Source: CAZLBC01 sp964557575
Lineage (GTDB): Bacteria; Planctomycetota; Phycisphaerae; SM23-33
NCBI GenBank assembly: GCA_964557575.1
Contig: CAZLBC010000132.1
Location: 1 to 10,662, forward strand
Reading direction: 5' to 3'
Length of the DNA: 10,662 bases
Numbering within the stretch: position 1 is the first letter of the stretch; every line of letters starts with the position of its first letter. Shown piece after piece: positions 1 through 6,005 of this stretch. The notes beneath the pieces are model-generated. The model made no database searches. It was not told the origin of the DNA and was given only the letters and a program-made list of their open reading frames with translations. The translations under genes and the position numbers were made by a program.

Positions 1-602
1 GCCAGGTCCATGACACCGAGTTTGCCGGCCAGGGCTTCTTCGTGCGTCAACTGGTCGTATTTCCTGGCGTCGGGATTGGTTTCGGGGTCCCCGTCGTACA
101 CGCCGTCGACCTTGGTTGCCTTGAGGATAATGTCGGCACCGATTTCATTGGCTCGTATGGCGGCACACATGTCCGTGGTGACTCCCGGATGCCCGGTACC
201 TCCCGCGAAAATGACCACAACGCCGTCATCGAGGTACCGCATGACTGACGGACGATAGTACTCCTCGGTCACCGTGGGGAGCGGCATCGCGCTGACGACG
301 CGGGCCGGTACGCCGCGTTCCTCTATCGCATCCCGGAGGGCCAGGGCGTTCATCGTTGTGGCAAGCATGCCCATGTAGTCGGCCGTCGTCCGCCGTATTA
401 CGGTATTGCCGGCATAATCGACGCCCCTGATGAAGTTCCCCGCGCCTGTTACAATACCGATCTGCGTGCCGGTCGCGCGGGCTTCTTTGAGGCGAGACGC
501 CAGGCCGTCGAGTTTCTCCGGGTCGATACCCTTGGATCCGGGAAGTGAAAGCGCCTCGCCCGAGAGCTTCAGTATTACCCGTTTATGACCGACCGGTTGC
601 AT
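1..602 (-). CDS. pyrH: UMP kinase (uridylate kinase), 3' end cut by window edge
   Basis: Hexameric bacterial UMP kinase of the amino-acid kinase fold, which phosphorylates UMP to UDP with ATP in the cytoplasm (de novo pyrimidine nucleotide synthesis). About 200 codons are visible, compared with about 240 in the family, so only the C-terminal part is missing. Visible motifs are KLSGEAL (residues 12-18), the glycine loop GAGNFIRG (53-60, usually GGGNIxRG), DYMGMLATTMNALALRDAIE (75-94), AGGTGHPGVTTD (133-144) and the nucleotide-binding KATKVDGVYDGDP (161-173). The start is ATG 602, preceded by GGGAGA with about 6 nt spacing. It begins 21 bp after the tsf stop, consistent with the conserved rpsB-tsf-pyrH order. 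Identification is firm. The Ala in the glycine loop and HPG in place of the usual NPFF are small departures from the common form. Confidence 0.96.
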   Translation of the reverse strand, partial: MQPVGHKRVILKLSGEALSLPGSKGIDPEKLDGLASRLKEARATGTQIGIVTGAGNFIRGVDYAGNTVIRRTTADYMGMLATTMNALALRDAIEERGVPARVVSAMPLPTVTEEYYRPSVMRYLDDGVVVIFAGGTGHPGVTTDMCAAIRANEIGADIILKATKVDGVYDGDPETNPDARKYDQLTHEEALAGKLGVMDL

Positions 603-623
603 GGCGACTCTCCCGTCCGGGTC

Positions 624-1421
624 CTATCCTTCGCCGATGCCAAACCGCGCGAATTCCACGACAGAGGCATCGCCAATGACCTCCCGAACTTTTTTCTTGT
701 CGTCCTTCACGTAGTCCTGCTCCAGCAGCGCCAGCCCCGCAATATACTTCTTTATCTTTCCTTCTACTATCTTTTCGACGATATCGGCGGGTTTGCCCGT
801 GTCCAGCGCTTCCTGGCGGGCAAACTGGCGTTCTTTTTCCACTACATCGGCCGGAATGTCGTCGGGGGTGATCCCGAGAGGATTGCTGAAGGCGATGTGC
901 TGGCAGAGCCCCTTCAGGGTTTCGTCGTCCAGCGCCCCGTCGATGCCTACCAGTACGCCGACCTTGCTGTTGTGATGCAGGTAGCCGCCGACGTGTGCGG
1001 CCTCGATCTTTATGCCGCGGGCATAGGACATATTTTCGCCGATCTTGGCAAGGGTATCCTGAAGCGCATTCTGCATAGCATCATCGGGGTCGACCGGACC
1101 GGTCGAAGCATCGAACGCCGCAGAGACGAGGGATTCGACCATGTCCTTGAATTCCTGGTTGCGGGCGCAAAAGTCGGTCTCACACTGTATTTCCACCATT
1201 GCCCCGGCGGTGCCGTCTTCCGCGATCTTCAATCCGATAAGGCCTTCCTTTGTTTCCCGGCCGGCTTTCTTTTCGGCAATGGCCAGCCCCTTGGAACGCA
1301 GGATATCCTTTGCCGCGTCGATATCGCCGTCGGCTTCATCGAGCGCCTTCTTGCAGTCCATCATTCCGAGACCTGTCAGGTCTCGGAGTTCTTTAACCCG
1401 TGCTGCCGTAATGTCTGCCAT
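624..1421 (-). CDS. tsf: Translation elongation factor Ts
   Basis: EF-Ts, the guanine-nucleotide exchange factor that releases GDP from EF-Tu. The protein has 265 residues, complete and slightly shorter than the E. coli form. The N-terminal UBA-like domain is clear (ITAARVKELRDLTGLGMMDCKKAL, broken here as ITAARVKELRD and LTGLGMMDCKKAL, residues 4-27). The EF-Tu contact motif, normally TDFV, reads TDFC at residues 82-85; Asp83 and Phe84, the family's key EF-Tu contacts, are kept. The core and dimerisation region follows (HIAFSNPLGI and onward), ending in a segment rich in Lys, Glu and Val. The start is ATG 1421 with GGAG 9 nt upstream. It lies 75 bp after rpsB and 21 bp before pyrH, so co-transcription with both is likely. 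No terminator is visible in either gap. Confidence 0.97.
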   Translation of the reverse strand: MADITAARVKELRDLTGLGMMDCKKALDEADGDIDAAKDILRSKGLAIAEKKAGRETKEGLIGLKIAEDGTAGAMVEIQCETDFCARNQEFKDMVESLVSAAFDASTGPVDPDDAMQNALQDTLAKIGENMSYARGIKIEAAHVGGYLHHNSKVGVLVGIDGALDDETLKGLCQHIAFSNPLGITPDDIPADVVEKERQFARQEALDTGKPADIVEKIVEGKIKKYIAGLALLEQDYVKDDKKKVREVIGDASVVEFARFGIGEG

Positions 1422-1496
1422 GGTTGCAATCTCCGATATGAAAATGGCATGTCGCCGTAGATAACGTCTGCGATCTATACGTCGGTTTACCGAAGG

Positions 1497-2663
1497 TTAT
1501 TGCCCCCCGGTTTCCTCTGACGTCGCTTTTTCAACCGCCTCTTCGCCGGTGGCAGTGTCTTCGGCCGGCACCGCGTCGCCCGTTTCGGCGGGAATCGCGT
1601 CCGCGGCATCTTGCCCCGCAGGCGGCGCGTCGGGTTCGCCGGCAGGTGCCTCTTCCGGTGCCGGGGCCGGTGCCGGGGCCGGGGCTTCGTTGCCGCCGGC
1701 GGGTTCGGGTTCCTCGGCGGGGGGGGCTTCGGCTTGTGCCGGCGATTCGGCGTTTTCGTCGTCTCCTTCGGGGGGCGCGGATGCGGGAGGGGATGCCCCG
1801 GGCGCCGGGCCGGCGGGTGCCGATTCCTCCGCGGCGGGCGTCGCGTCCGCGGAGACGGGCGCGGCATCCGTTTTGTACGGTACCTCTTCGGGAATTTCAT
1901 CGGCCCGTGCCGTGGTGGGTCGTATGCTGCGCCGCCGTTCGGGCTTTTCCTCTTCGCCGGTTACTTGCCGGGTTCCTCTGCCTTTCATCCCCATCTCGAC
2001 GGCGGACGCAAGCTCTTCGACAACAATTTCTATCGCGCGCATGGCATCGTCGTTTCCCGGAATCGGGATGTCGACGAGGGTCGGGTCGGCTTCGGTGTCG
2101 ATCAACGCTATGACCGGAATATTGACCTTCTGCGCCTCGCGCACGGCGATATTTTCACGGGTGGGATCGATGACGACCACCGCGCCGGGAAATTTCGTCA
2201 TATTTCTGATACCGCCGAGATTGCGCCTGACCTTACGGAGTTCCCTGCGAAGTCGTGAGCCTTCTTTCTTCGAATAGACATCCATCGTTCCGTCGGTTTC
2301 CATCTGTTCGAGCTCATCGAGGCGGCGCACCCGTTTTCGTATTTCACGGAAATTCGTCAGGGTTCCGCCGATCCATCTATCGATAACCCAGTGCATCTCC
2401 AACTGCTCGGCAGTCGACTTGATGCATTTCTGGGCCTGGCGTTTGGTTCCCACCAGAACGATGTCATTTCCTTCCTGGACCGTCTGGTAGAGAAACTTCT
2501 TGGCGAGCAGGAGGCCCCGGATGGTTTCTTTTATATCTATGATATGCAGCGAGTTACGTTTTCCGTAAATATACTTTTTCATCTTGGGATTCCACCGGCC
2601 GGTATGGTGGCCGTAGTGGATACCCGCATTCAGCAGTTCCTTGACATCGAGTGAGTCACCCAT
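1497..2663 (-). CDS. rpsB: 30S ribosomal protein S2 with long Ala/Pro/Glu-rich C-terminal tail
   Basis: Small-subunit ribosomal protein S2, 388 residues compared with about 230-260 in most bacteria. The S2 core spans about residues 1-232, with family signatures LNAGIHYGHHTGRWNPKMKK (11-30), RNSLHIIDIKET (36-47), DRWIGGTLTNF (95-105), FPGAVVVIDPTRENIAVREA (158-177) and ALIDTEADPTLVDIPIPGND (186-205). After a basic linker (KPERRR, 240-245), residues about 252-388 are low-complexity Ala, Pro and Glu with an (AP)n run near 328-336. The start is ATG 2663, chosen because it matches the usual S2 N-terminus and is preceded by AAGGAAAGGAA. Upstream in-frame codons reaching 2762 do not resemble S2. It is the first gene of the rpsB-tsf-pyrH unit, behind its own candidate promoter. 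The tail carries the same stop as the core with no frameshift sign. Confidence 0.96.
   Translation of the reverse strand: MGDSLDVKELLNAGIHYGHHTGRWNPKMKKYIYGKRNSLHIIDIKETIRGLLLAKKFLYQTVQEGNDIVLVGTKRQAQKCIKSTAEQLEMHWVIDRWIGGTLTNFREIRKRVRRLDELEQMETDGTMDVYSKKEGSRLRRELRKVRRNLGGIRNMTKFPGAVVVIDPTRENIAVREAQKVNIPVIALIDTEADPTLVDIPIPGNDDAMRAIEIVVEELASAVEMGMKGRGTRQVTGEEEKPERRRSIRPTTARADEIPEEVPYKTDAAPVSADATPAAEESAPAGPAPGASPPASAPPEGDDENAESPAQAEAPPAEEPEPAGGNEAPAPAPAPAPEEAPAGEPDAPPAGQDAADAIPAETGDAVPAEDTATGEEAVEKATSEETGGQ
1657..1685 (-). repeat. Tandem 12-bp repeat in the rpsB tail coding region
   Basis: On the plus strand GGTGCCGGGGCC occurs twice head to tail (1657-1668 and 1669-1680), followed by a partial GGGGC. 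In the rpsB frame it encodes the alternating Ala-Pro run of the tail. The unit is a multiple of three, so gain or loss by slippage would keep the frame. This suggests the tail can change length easily. Confidence 0.75.
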
Positions 2664-2679
2664 TGCATTTCCTTTCCTT

Positions 2680-2694
2680 CCCGAATCCATCGGG
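2680..2694 (-). promoter_or_regulatory. Short hairpin just before the rpsB ribosome binding site
   Basis: In the rpsB leader, CCCGA and TCGGG form a perfect 5-bp stem around a 5-nt loop, immediately upstream of the AAGGAAAGGAA ribosome binding site. A second short stem, GGCGC with GCGCC, lies just upstream (about 2696-2719). S2 is known to repress its own mRNA through leader structure in some bacteria, so this could take part in such control, but the stems are short and the role is a guess. Confidence 0.35.
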
Positions 2695-2801
2695 GCGCCC
2701 TTGTTGCAGGTGCGCCTGGATCGAGAGCTAACTGTATTAAATACCTGTTGATACCGCCGCACGTGACGAAACCAGGAGCGTCATCTCGTTCCGAGCGGGG
2801 T

Positions 2802-2830
2802 AGCGTACGACCAAAACTCTTTTTGGTCAA
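2802..2830 (-). promoter_or_regulatory. Candidate sigma70-type promoter of rpsB-tsf-pyrH
   Basis: Read on the minus strand, TTGACC (2830-2825) is followed after exactly 17 bp by TACGCT (2807-2802). The -35 matches the consensus at 5 of 6 positions and the -10 at 3 of 6. The predicted start of transcription is near 2795, inside a very GC-rich stretch (ACCCCGC after the -10). GC-rich discriminators are typical of ribosomal promoters shut off in the stringent response, so growth-rate control is plausible. The site lies just downstream of the rho terminator and about 130 bp before the rpsB start. Confidence 0.6.
2809..2828. promoter_or_regulatory. Perfect 8-bp inverted repeat inside the rpsB promoter spacer
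   Basis: GACCAAAA and TTTTGGTC form a perfect inverted repeat separated by CTCT. It covers four bases of the -35 and most of the spacer of the candidate rpsB promoter. A dimeric repressor bound here would block RNA polymerase. Alternatively it is a small terminator remnant, but no T run follows it on the minus strand. No regulator gene is nearby to match it with. Confidence 0.45.
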
Positions 2831-2840
2831 GGATCAAGGT

Positions 2841-2862
2841 GAAAAAAAGACCCCGCTCGGGG
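2841..2862 (-). terminator. Intrinsic terminator after rho
   Basis: On the minus strand CCCC-GAGC-GGGG is followed by TC and seven T residues. The C run before the loop has six residues, so the stem can slip. It lies about 65 bp after the rho stop and directly before the rpsB promoter, separating the two units. It is notable that rho itself ends at a factor-independent site. Confidence 0.75.
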
Positions 2863-2925
2863 GGATACGTCGCGCCGGGCACGGAGGGCCCCTGAATCGA
2901 ACTCATTTCACGGGGAGCAGGGGGG

Positions 2926-4161
2926 TTATCCCATGCGATCGGTGTCCAGGGACTGGAGAAAAGCCTCGTTCGTCTCGTGCTTTTCAAGGGCCCGCAGGAG
3001 CTGGGGCATCTCTTCCTGGACATTCAGGGTCGACAGGGTTCGTCGAAGCGCGTGAAGTTTCGGCAATGCCCAGGGTTGCACGAGCAGTTCTTCCTTGCGG
3101 GTTCCCGACTTGGGTATGTCGAGGGCGGGCCAGATTCTCTTTTCGGCGAGTTTGCGATCAAGCTGGAGTTCCATGTTGCCGGTGCCCTTGAATTCCTCGA
3201 ATATCAGATCATCCATCCGGCTTCCGGTTTCGATCAGTGCCGTCGCCAGAATCGTCAGGCTGCCGCCGTTTTCAATCTTTCTGGCGGCGCCGAACTGACG
3301 CTTGGGGGTTTCCAGCGCCCGAATGTCGACACCGCCGGTCATGGTTCTGCCGCTGCCGTGTACGGACCGGTTATACGCGCGCCCCAGCCGGGTCAGGCTG
3401 TCGAGCAGTATCACCACGTCCTGGTTGAATTCCGCCATACGTATTGCCCTGGCCAGCGTGAACTCGGCCACCCGCGTATGATTTTGAAGCGGCATATCAT
3501 TGCAGGATGCGACGACTTCCGCGTCGGGGCATTTGCGCTTGAAGTCGGTCACTTCTTCGGGGCGCTCATCGACCAGGAGGATCAGTATGTAACACTCGGG
3601 GTTATTTTTCGCGACGGCGTTTGCTATTTCCTGGAGGAGAATTGTTTTTCCGCTGCGCGGCGGCGCCACCAGCACGCCGCGCTGTCCCTTTCCGATGGGG
3701 CAGACGAGGTCGAGAACCCGCATCTCTATAGGTCCGCCCGGGGTTTCAAGCTGCAGTTGCGGATGAGGATCCACGACTATCTGCTCGTTAAACGGGATGA
3801 TATCCTTGTATTCCTCCGCCGGCTTGTGGTTTATCATGAGGATTTCATCCATTTTCGGACCTCCCTTTTTCTTGTTGGGAGGCAGGACCTTGCCTTCGAT
3901 GTGAAGACCGGTCTTGAGGTTGTTCTGCCGTATGAAATCCTTGCCGACAAACGTGTCCCCGGGGGTGGGTTTGTAGTTGTTTTCCAGGCTTCGCAGAAAT
4001 CCATACCCTTTTTCTGTGACATCGAGTATGCCGGAAGATATCTCCTTTTCGTCTTTGCTCTTTTCTTCTTCCTGCGTTTCTTCCTCTGTTACCGCTTCTT
4101 CTGTCTCTTCAACGTCAACATCTTTCTTGTCGCCGTTTTCCATGTCGGAGTATATCATCAT
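2926..4161 (-). CDS. rho: Transcription termination factor Rho with acidic N-terminus
   Basis: Ring-shaped RNA-dependent ATPase that ends transcription. The protein has 411 residues (E. coli Rho 419). Residues 1-40 are strongly acidic and show no match to the usual N-terminal helical domain. The cold-shock-like RNA-binding domain follows (GILDVTEKGYGFLR 44-57, FVGKDFIRQNNL 71-82). The ATPase domain has Walker A APPRSGKT (166-173), catalytic Glu200 in VDERPEEVTDF, Walker B VVILLDS (249-255), the Q-loop region GSGRTMTGGVD (269-279, Arg where E. coli has Lys) and the R-loop GTGNMELQLDRKLAEKRIWP (326-345). The start is one of the paired ATGs at 4161/4158, with GGGGAGGG about 11 nt upstream. It has its own candidate promoters and terminator, so it is probably a single-gene unit between hisA and rpsB. 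Identification is certain; the exact start codon is not. Confidence 0.97.
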   Translation of the reverse strand: MMIYSDMENGDKKDVDVEETEEAVTEEETQEEEKSKDEKEISSGILDVTEKGYGFLRSLENNYKPTPGDTFVGKDFIRQNNLKTGLHIEGKVLPPNKKKGGPKMDEILMINHKPAEEYKDIIPFNEQIVVDPHPQLQLETPGGPIEMRVLDLVCPIGKGQRGVLVAPPRSGKTILLQEIANAVAKNNPECYILILLVDERPEEVTDFKRKCPDAEVVASCNDMPLQNHTRVAEFTLARAIRMAEFNQDVVILLDSLTRLGRAYNRSVHGSGRTMTGGVDIRALETPKRQFGAARKIENGGSLTILATALIETGSRMDDLIFEEFKGTGNMELQLDRKLAEKRIWPALDIPKSGTRKEELLVQPWALPKLHALRRTLSTLNVQEEMPQLLRALEKHETNEAFLQSLDTDRMG

Positions 4162-4171
4162 CGTTCACTTT

Positions 4172-4208
4172 CCCTCCCCTGTTGTTTCTACCAACTTTTA
4201 ACTGGGGG
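4172..4208 (-). promoter_or_regulatory. Possible ribosome-site-masking hairpin in the rho leader
   Basis: On the minus strand CCCCC (4208-4204) plus GTT can pair with AAC plus GGGG (4179-4176), the GGGG being part of the GGGGAGGG ribosome binding site. The pairing has a small internal mismatch. If formed, it would hide the site from ribosomes. rho is autoregulated at its leader in E. coli, but by transcription termination, so this mechanism would differ. Folding was judged by eye only. Confidence 0.3.
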
Positions 4209-4236
4209 TAATAAAGATTTTCCAAAGCTCCGTAAA

Positions 4237-4256
4237 GGGAATATCAGAGTCTTCCC
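4237..4256 (-). promoter_or_regulatory. Hairpin in the rho leader
   Basis: GGGAA and TTCCC form a perfect 5-bp stem with a 10-nt loop, about 80 bp upstream of the rho start and shortly after the predicted transcription start. There is no T run, so it is not an intrinsic terminator. It may be part of leader structure; no function is shown. Confidence 0.3.
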
Positions 4257-4268
4257 GCCCTTAAGTAC

Positions 4269-4303
4269 AGCGTATTAATATCATATCATTTCGCAATATT
4301 CAA
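4269..4303 (-). promoter_or_regulatory. Candidate promoter(s) of rho
   Basis: Two overlapping sigma70-like solutions are visible on the minus strand. One is TTGAAT (4303-4298), a 17-bp spacer and TATTAA (4280-4275). The other is TTGCGA (4296-4291), a 16-bp spacer and TACGCT (4274-4269), whose -10 is identical to that of the rpsB promoter. The region is AT-rich compared with its surroundings, and it lies between the hisA terminator and the rho ribosome binding site. The sequence does not decide which of the two is used. Confidence 0.5.
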
Positions 4304-4316
4304 AACAAATTTGTCG

Positions 4317-4343
4317 AAAAAACAAAATACCTTTTCGGGTATT
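4317..4343 (-). terminator. Intrinsic terminator immediately after hisA
   Basis: On the minus strand AATACC-CGAAAA-GGTATT forms a 6-bp stem and 6-nt loop, followed by TTG and six T residues. It starts 1 bp after the hisA TAA stop. The stem is short and AT-containing, so efficiency may be modest, but position and T tract fit an end to the upstream transcript before the rho promoter. Confidence 0.6.
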
Positions 4344-4344
4344 C

Positions 4345-5088
4345 TTACCTACCGACCTCTCCGGCGGTTCGCAGCGCTGCGTCCAATCGAACCGTCCCTT
4401 CGTACAGGGCCGTGCCCAGTATAGCGCCGCCGCAGCCGCACGCGGCAGCCTGGGCGATATCTTCGAGACTGTTGATGCCCCCCGATGCTATCACGGGGAC
4501 ATCGGTTGAGGCCGCGACGTCGGCGGTTTCCTCGACGTTCATCCCGCTCAGGGTGCCGTCACGGGATATGTCGGTATACACGATCGCGCCGAGCCCGCTT
4601 CCGCGAACCCTGGCCGCGATGTCCGTCGCCGGGGTGTCCAACTGTTCGGTCCATCCCTCCGCCGCCACCCGCCCCTCGCGTGCATCGAGGCCCAGTGCCA
4701 GCCGGTGATTCGGGACGTCCGTTGTTTCGAGAATGGTTTCAAACCAATCCCAGTCTTTCAGGGCGGCGGAGCCGATGACCAGCCGATCGATTCCCACCGC
4801 CAGCAGCAGGTCGATCCGCTCGCGGTTTCGTATGCCGCCGCCGTTTTGAATCCTGACGCCGGCGCCGCTGGCGGCCCCGTGAATCTTACGCAGGGCGGCG
4901 GTGTTCACCAGGTCGCCGGTCAGGGCGGCATCCAGGTCGACAACGTGGATCCAGCGCGTTCCCGCTTCGATGAAGGCGCCGGCGGCGGCGACAGGATCGG
5001 TGTTGTACACGGTCTGGCGGTCGTAGTCTCCCTTTTCAAGGCGTACGACTGCGCCCTCTCTCAGGTCAATGGCGGGATATATATCCAT
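4345..5088 (-). CDS. hisA: 1-(5-phosphoribosyl)-5-[(5-phosphoribosylamino)methylideneamino]imidazole-4-carboxamide isomerase (HisA)
   Basis: (beta/alpha)8-barrel enzyme of histidine synthesis that carries out the Amadori rearrangement of ProFAR to PRFAR in the cytoplasm. The protein has 247 residues, the normal length. Catalytic acids are Asp8 (YPAIDLREG) and Asp135 (ALGLDAREGRV). Phosphate-binding loops are NGGGIRN (82-88) and ASGGI (201-205), and the conserved TDISRDGTLSG is at 172-182. The start is ATG 5088, because the family N-terminus MDIYPAIDL begins there; in-frame codons further upstream are unrelated to HisA. No good ribosome binding site is visible before it. It follows the lipoprotein gene by 76 bp and is followed by a terminator. 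No other his gene is present, so the pathway is scattered. A dual HisA/TrpF (PriA) role is possible in principle but nothing here points to it. Confidence 0.95.
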   Translation of the reverse strand: MDIYPAIDLREGAVVRLEKGDYDRQTVYNTDPVAAAGAFIEAGTRWIHVVDLDAALTGDLVNTAALRKIHGAASGAGVRIQNGGGIRNRERIDLLLAVGIDRLVIGSAALKDWDWFETILETTDVPNHRLALGLDAREGRVAAEGWTEQLDTPATDIAARVRGSGLGAIVYTDISRDGTLSGMNVEETADVAASTDVPVIASGGINSLEDIAQAAACGCGGAILGTALYEGTVRLDAALRTAGEVGR

Positions 5089-5164
5089 GTCGGTTACCGG
5101 CGGCCGGGGGCGCCGTGTGCTGCGAACACGGTTCTCTGTTTGAGTTCCCGGGTCCGGGGTATGC

Positions 5165-5845
5165 TCAGCGGCTCTTGATAACGTATATTTCCACTCGCCG
5201 GTTCCGCTTTTTGCCGGACGCGGAACTGTTCGACGCCACGAAGTTCGTCGCACCCATGGCGATCGTTTCGATATCGGCGGCACTGATTCCCCGGCTGCTG
5301 AGATACCTCGTTACCGACATCGCCCGGTTGGCCGAGAGGTCCAGGTTGTCGTTCCACAGGTGCTTGGTTTTGCGTATCGGATCGCTGTCGGTATAGCCGT
5401 ACACGCGCACCGGCATGCCGGCGTACCGCCCCTTGAGGTCGGCGGCGATCTGGTTGAGTGTGCGCTTGCCGGCGGCGGTCAGGGTTGCGCTGCCGGACGG
5501 GAACAGCAGATCGCTTCCGATCGAAACCCGGTCCCCGAATTTACCCCGCTCCCAGCCGTCGGCGGTATCGGTGTCGGCCGGTTTCGTCTTCATGGTCTGG
5601 AGCCGTTGTATTTCCATGTCTTTTCCGGCCAGTTCTCTGTTTTTCTGCGCAACGTCCGTCTTCAGGGTGGTATTCTCGTTCTGGAGGGCGCTCAGGCGAT
5701 CCTCCAGCCGGCTGTTTTCGGCGGTTAACTGCTCGTTCTGCTTGGTGAGCGCCTCTATCTGTTCTTCGTAATTATTGCATCCGGCAAGAGACGCAAGACA
5801 TGATACCATTACCAGTCCGAACAGCGTGGTTCTCTTTTTCAGCAT
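5165..5845 (-). CDS. OmpA/MotB-family lipoprotein with coiled coil
   Basis: Predicted envelope lipoprotein that ties the membrane to peptidoglycan. The protein has 226 residues. A lipoprotein signal peptide ends in the lipobox LAGC (20-23), so Cys23 is the predicted lipidated residue; Asn follows, which does not suggest inner-membrane retention. Residues about 26-85 are a heptad-like coiled coil rich in Glu, Gln, Asn and Leu. Residues about 105-226 form an OmpA C-terminal-like domain, with the peptidoglycan-binding Asp153 (GYTDSDPIR) and Arg174 (LDLSANRAMSV). The 21-residue spacing between them resembles MotB rather than classic Pal. The start is ATG 5845 with AGGAGAG 7 nt upstream. It sits between a LapA-like gene and hisA. 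Without a tol cluster or motA nearby, calling it pal or motB is not justified. Confidence 0.9.
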   Translation of the reverse strand: MLKKRTTLFGLVMVSCLASLAGCNNYEEQIEALTKQNEQLTAENSRLEDRLSALQNENTTLKTDVAQKNRELAGKDMEIQRLQTMKTKPADTDTADGWERGKFGDRVSIGSDLLFPSGSATLTAAGKRTLNQIAADLKGRYAGMPVRVYGYTDSDPIRKTKHLWNDNLDLSANRAMSVTRYLSSRGISAADIETIAMGATNFVASNSSASGKKRNRRVEIYVIKSR

Positions 5846-5927
5846 AATTCTCTCCTGGATTGTTCCTAAATAAAGACTTAAATCCCAGATCGAAAGGTCA
5901 ATCCTTGCATAAAATCAGCGAGATTCA

Positions 5928-5959
5928 ACTGTTTTTTTCGCGGGGAACACTGTTTTTTT
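5928..5959. repeat. 11-bp direct repeat with phased T/A tracts upstream of the lipoprotein gene
   Basis: ACTGTTTTTTT occurs at 5928-5938 and again at 5949-5959, 21 bp apart, which is two turns of the DNA helix. On the minus strand these are A7 tracts about 85-115 bp upstream of the lipoprotein start. Phased A tracts bend DNA and can act as promoter upstream elements. No convincing -35/-10 pair was found just downstream (a lone TTGACC lies at about 5895-5900). Confidence 0.5.
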
Positions 5960-6005
5960 AAGCGGGCCGGGGCGCGTTCGCCACACAGCCGAGACGGTTC
6001 GCCTT

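Noticed and set aside
585..1460. Long plus-strand open frame opposite tsf
   Set aside because: It is the mirror of a certain EF-Ts gene in a GC-rich region; its translation matches no family and it has no ribosome binding site.
2870..2925. tRNA-like sequence near the rho 3' end
   Set aside because: A short stretch resembles a T-arm (GAATCGAACTC), but no cloverleaf can be built around it on either strand.
2977..4278. 433-codon plus-strand open frame opposite rho
   Set aside because: It covers rho exactly in antisense; stop codons are rare there because of codon bias. The translation is compositionally odd and unrecognisable.
5113..5131. CCGTGT / ACACGG hairpin before hisA as a terminator or riboswitch
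   Set aside because: It is a perfect 6-bp stem with a 7-nt loop but has no T run, and the gap is too short for a known riboswitch.
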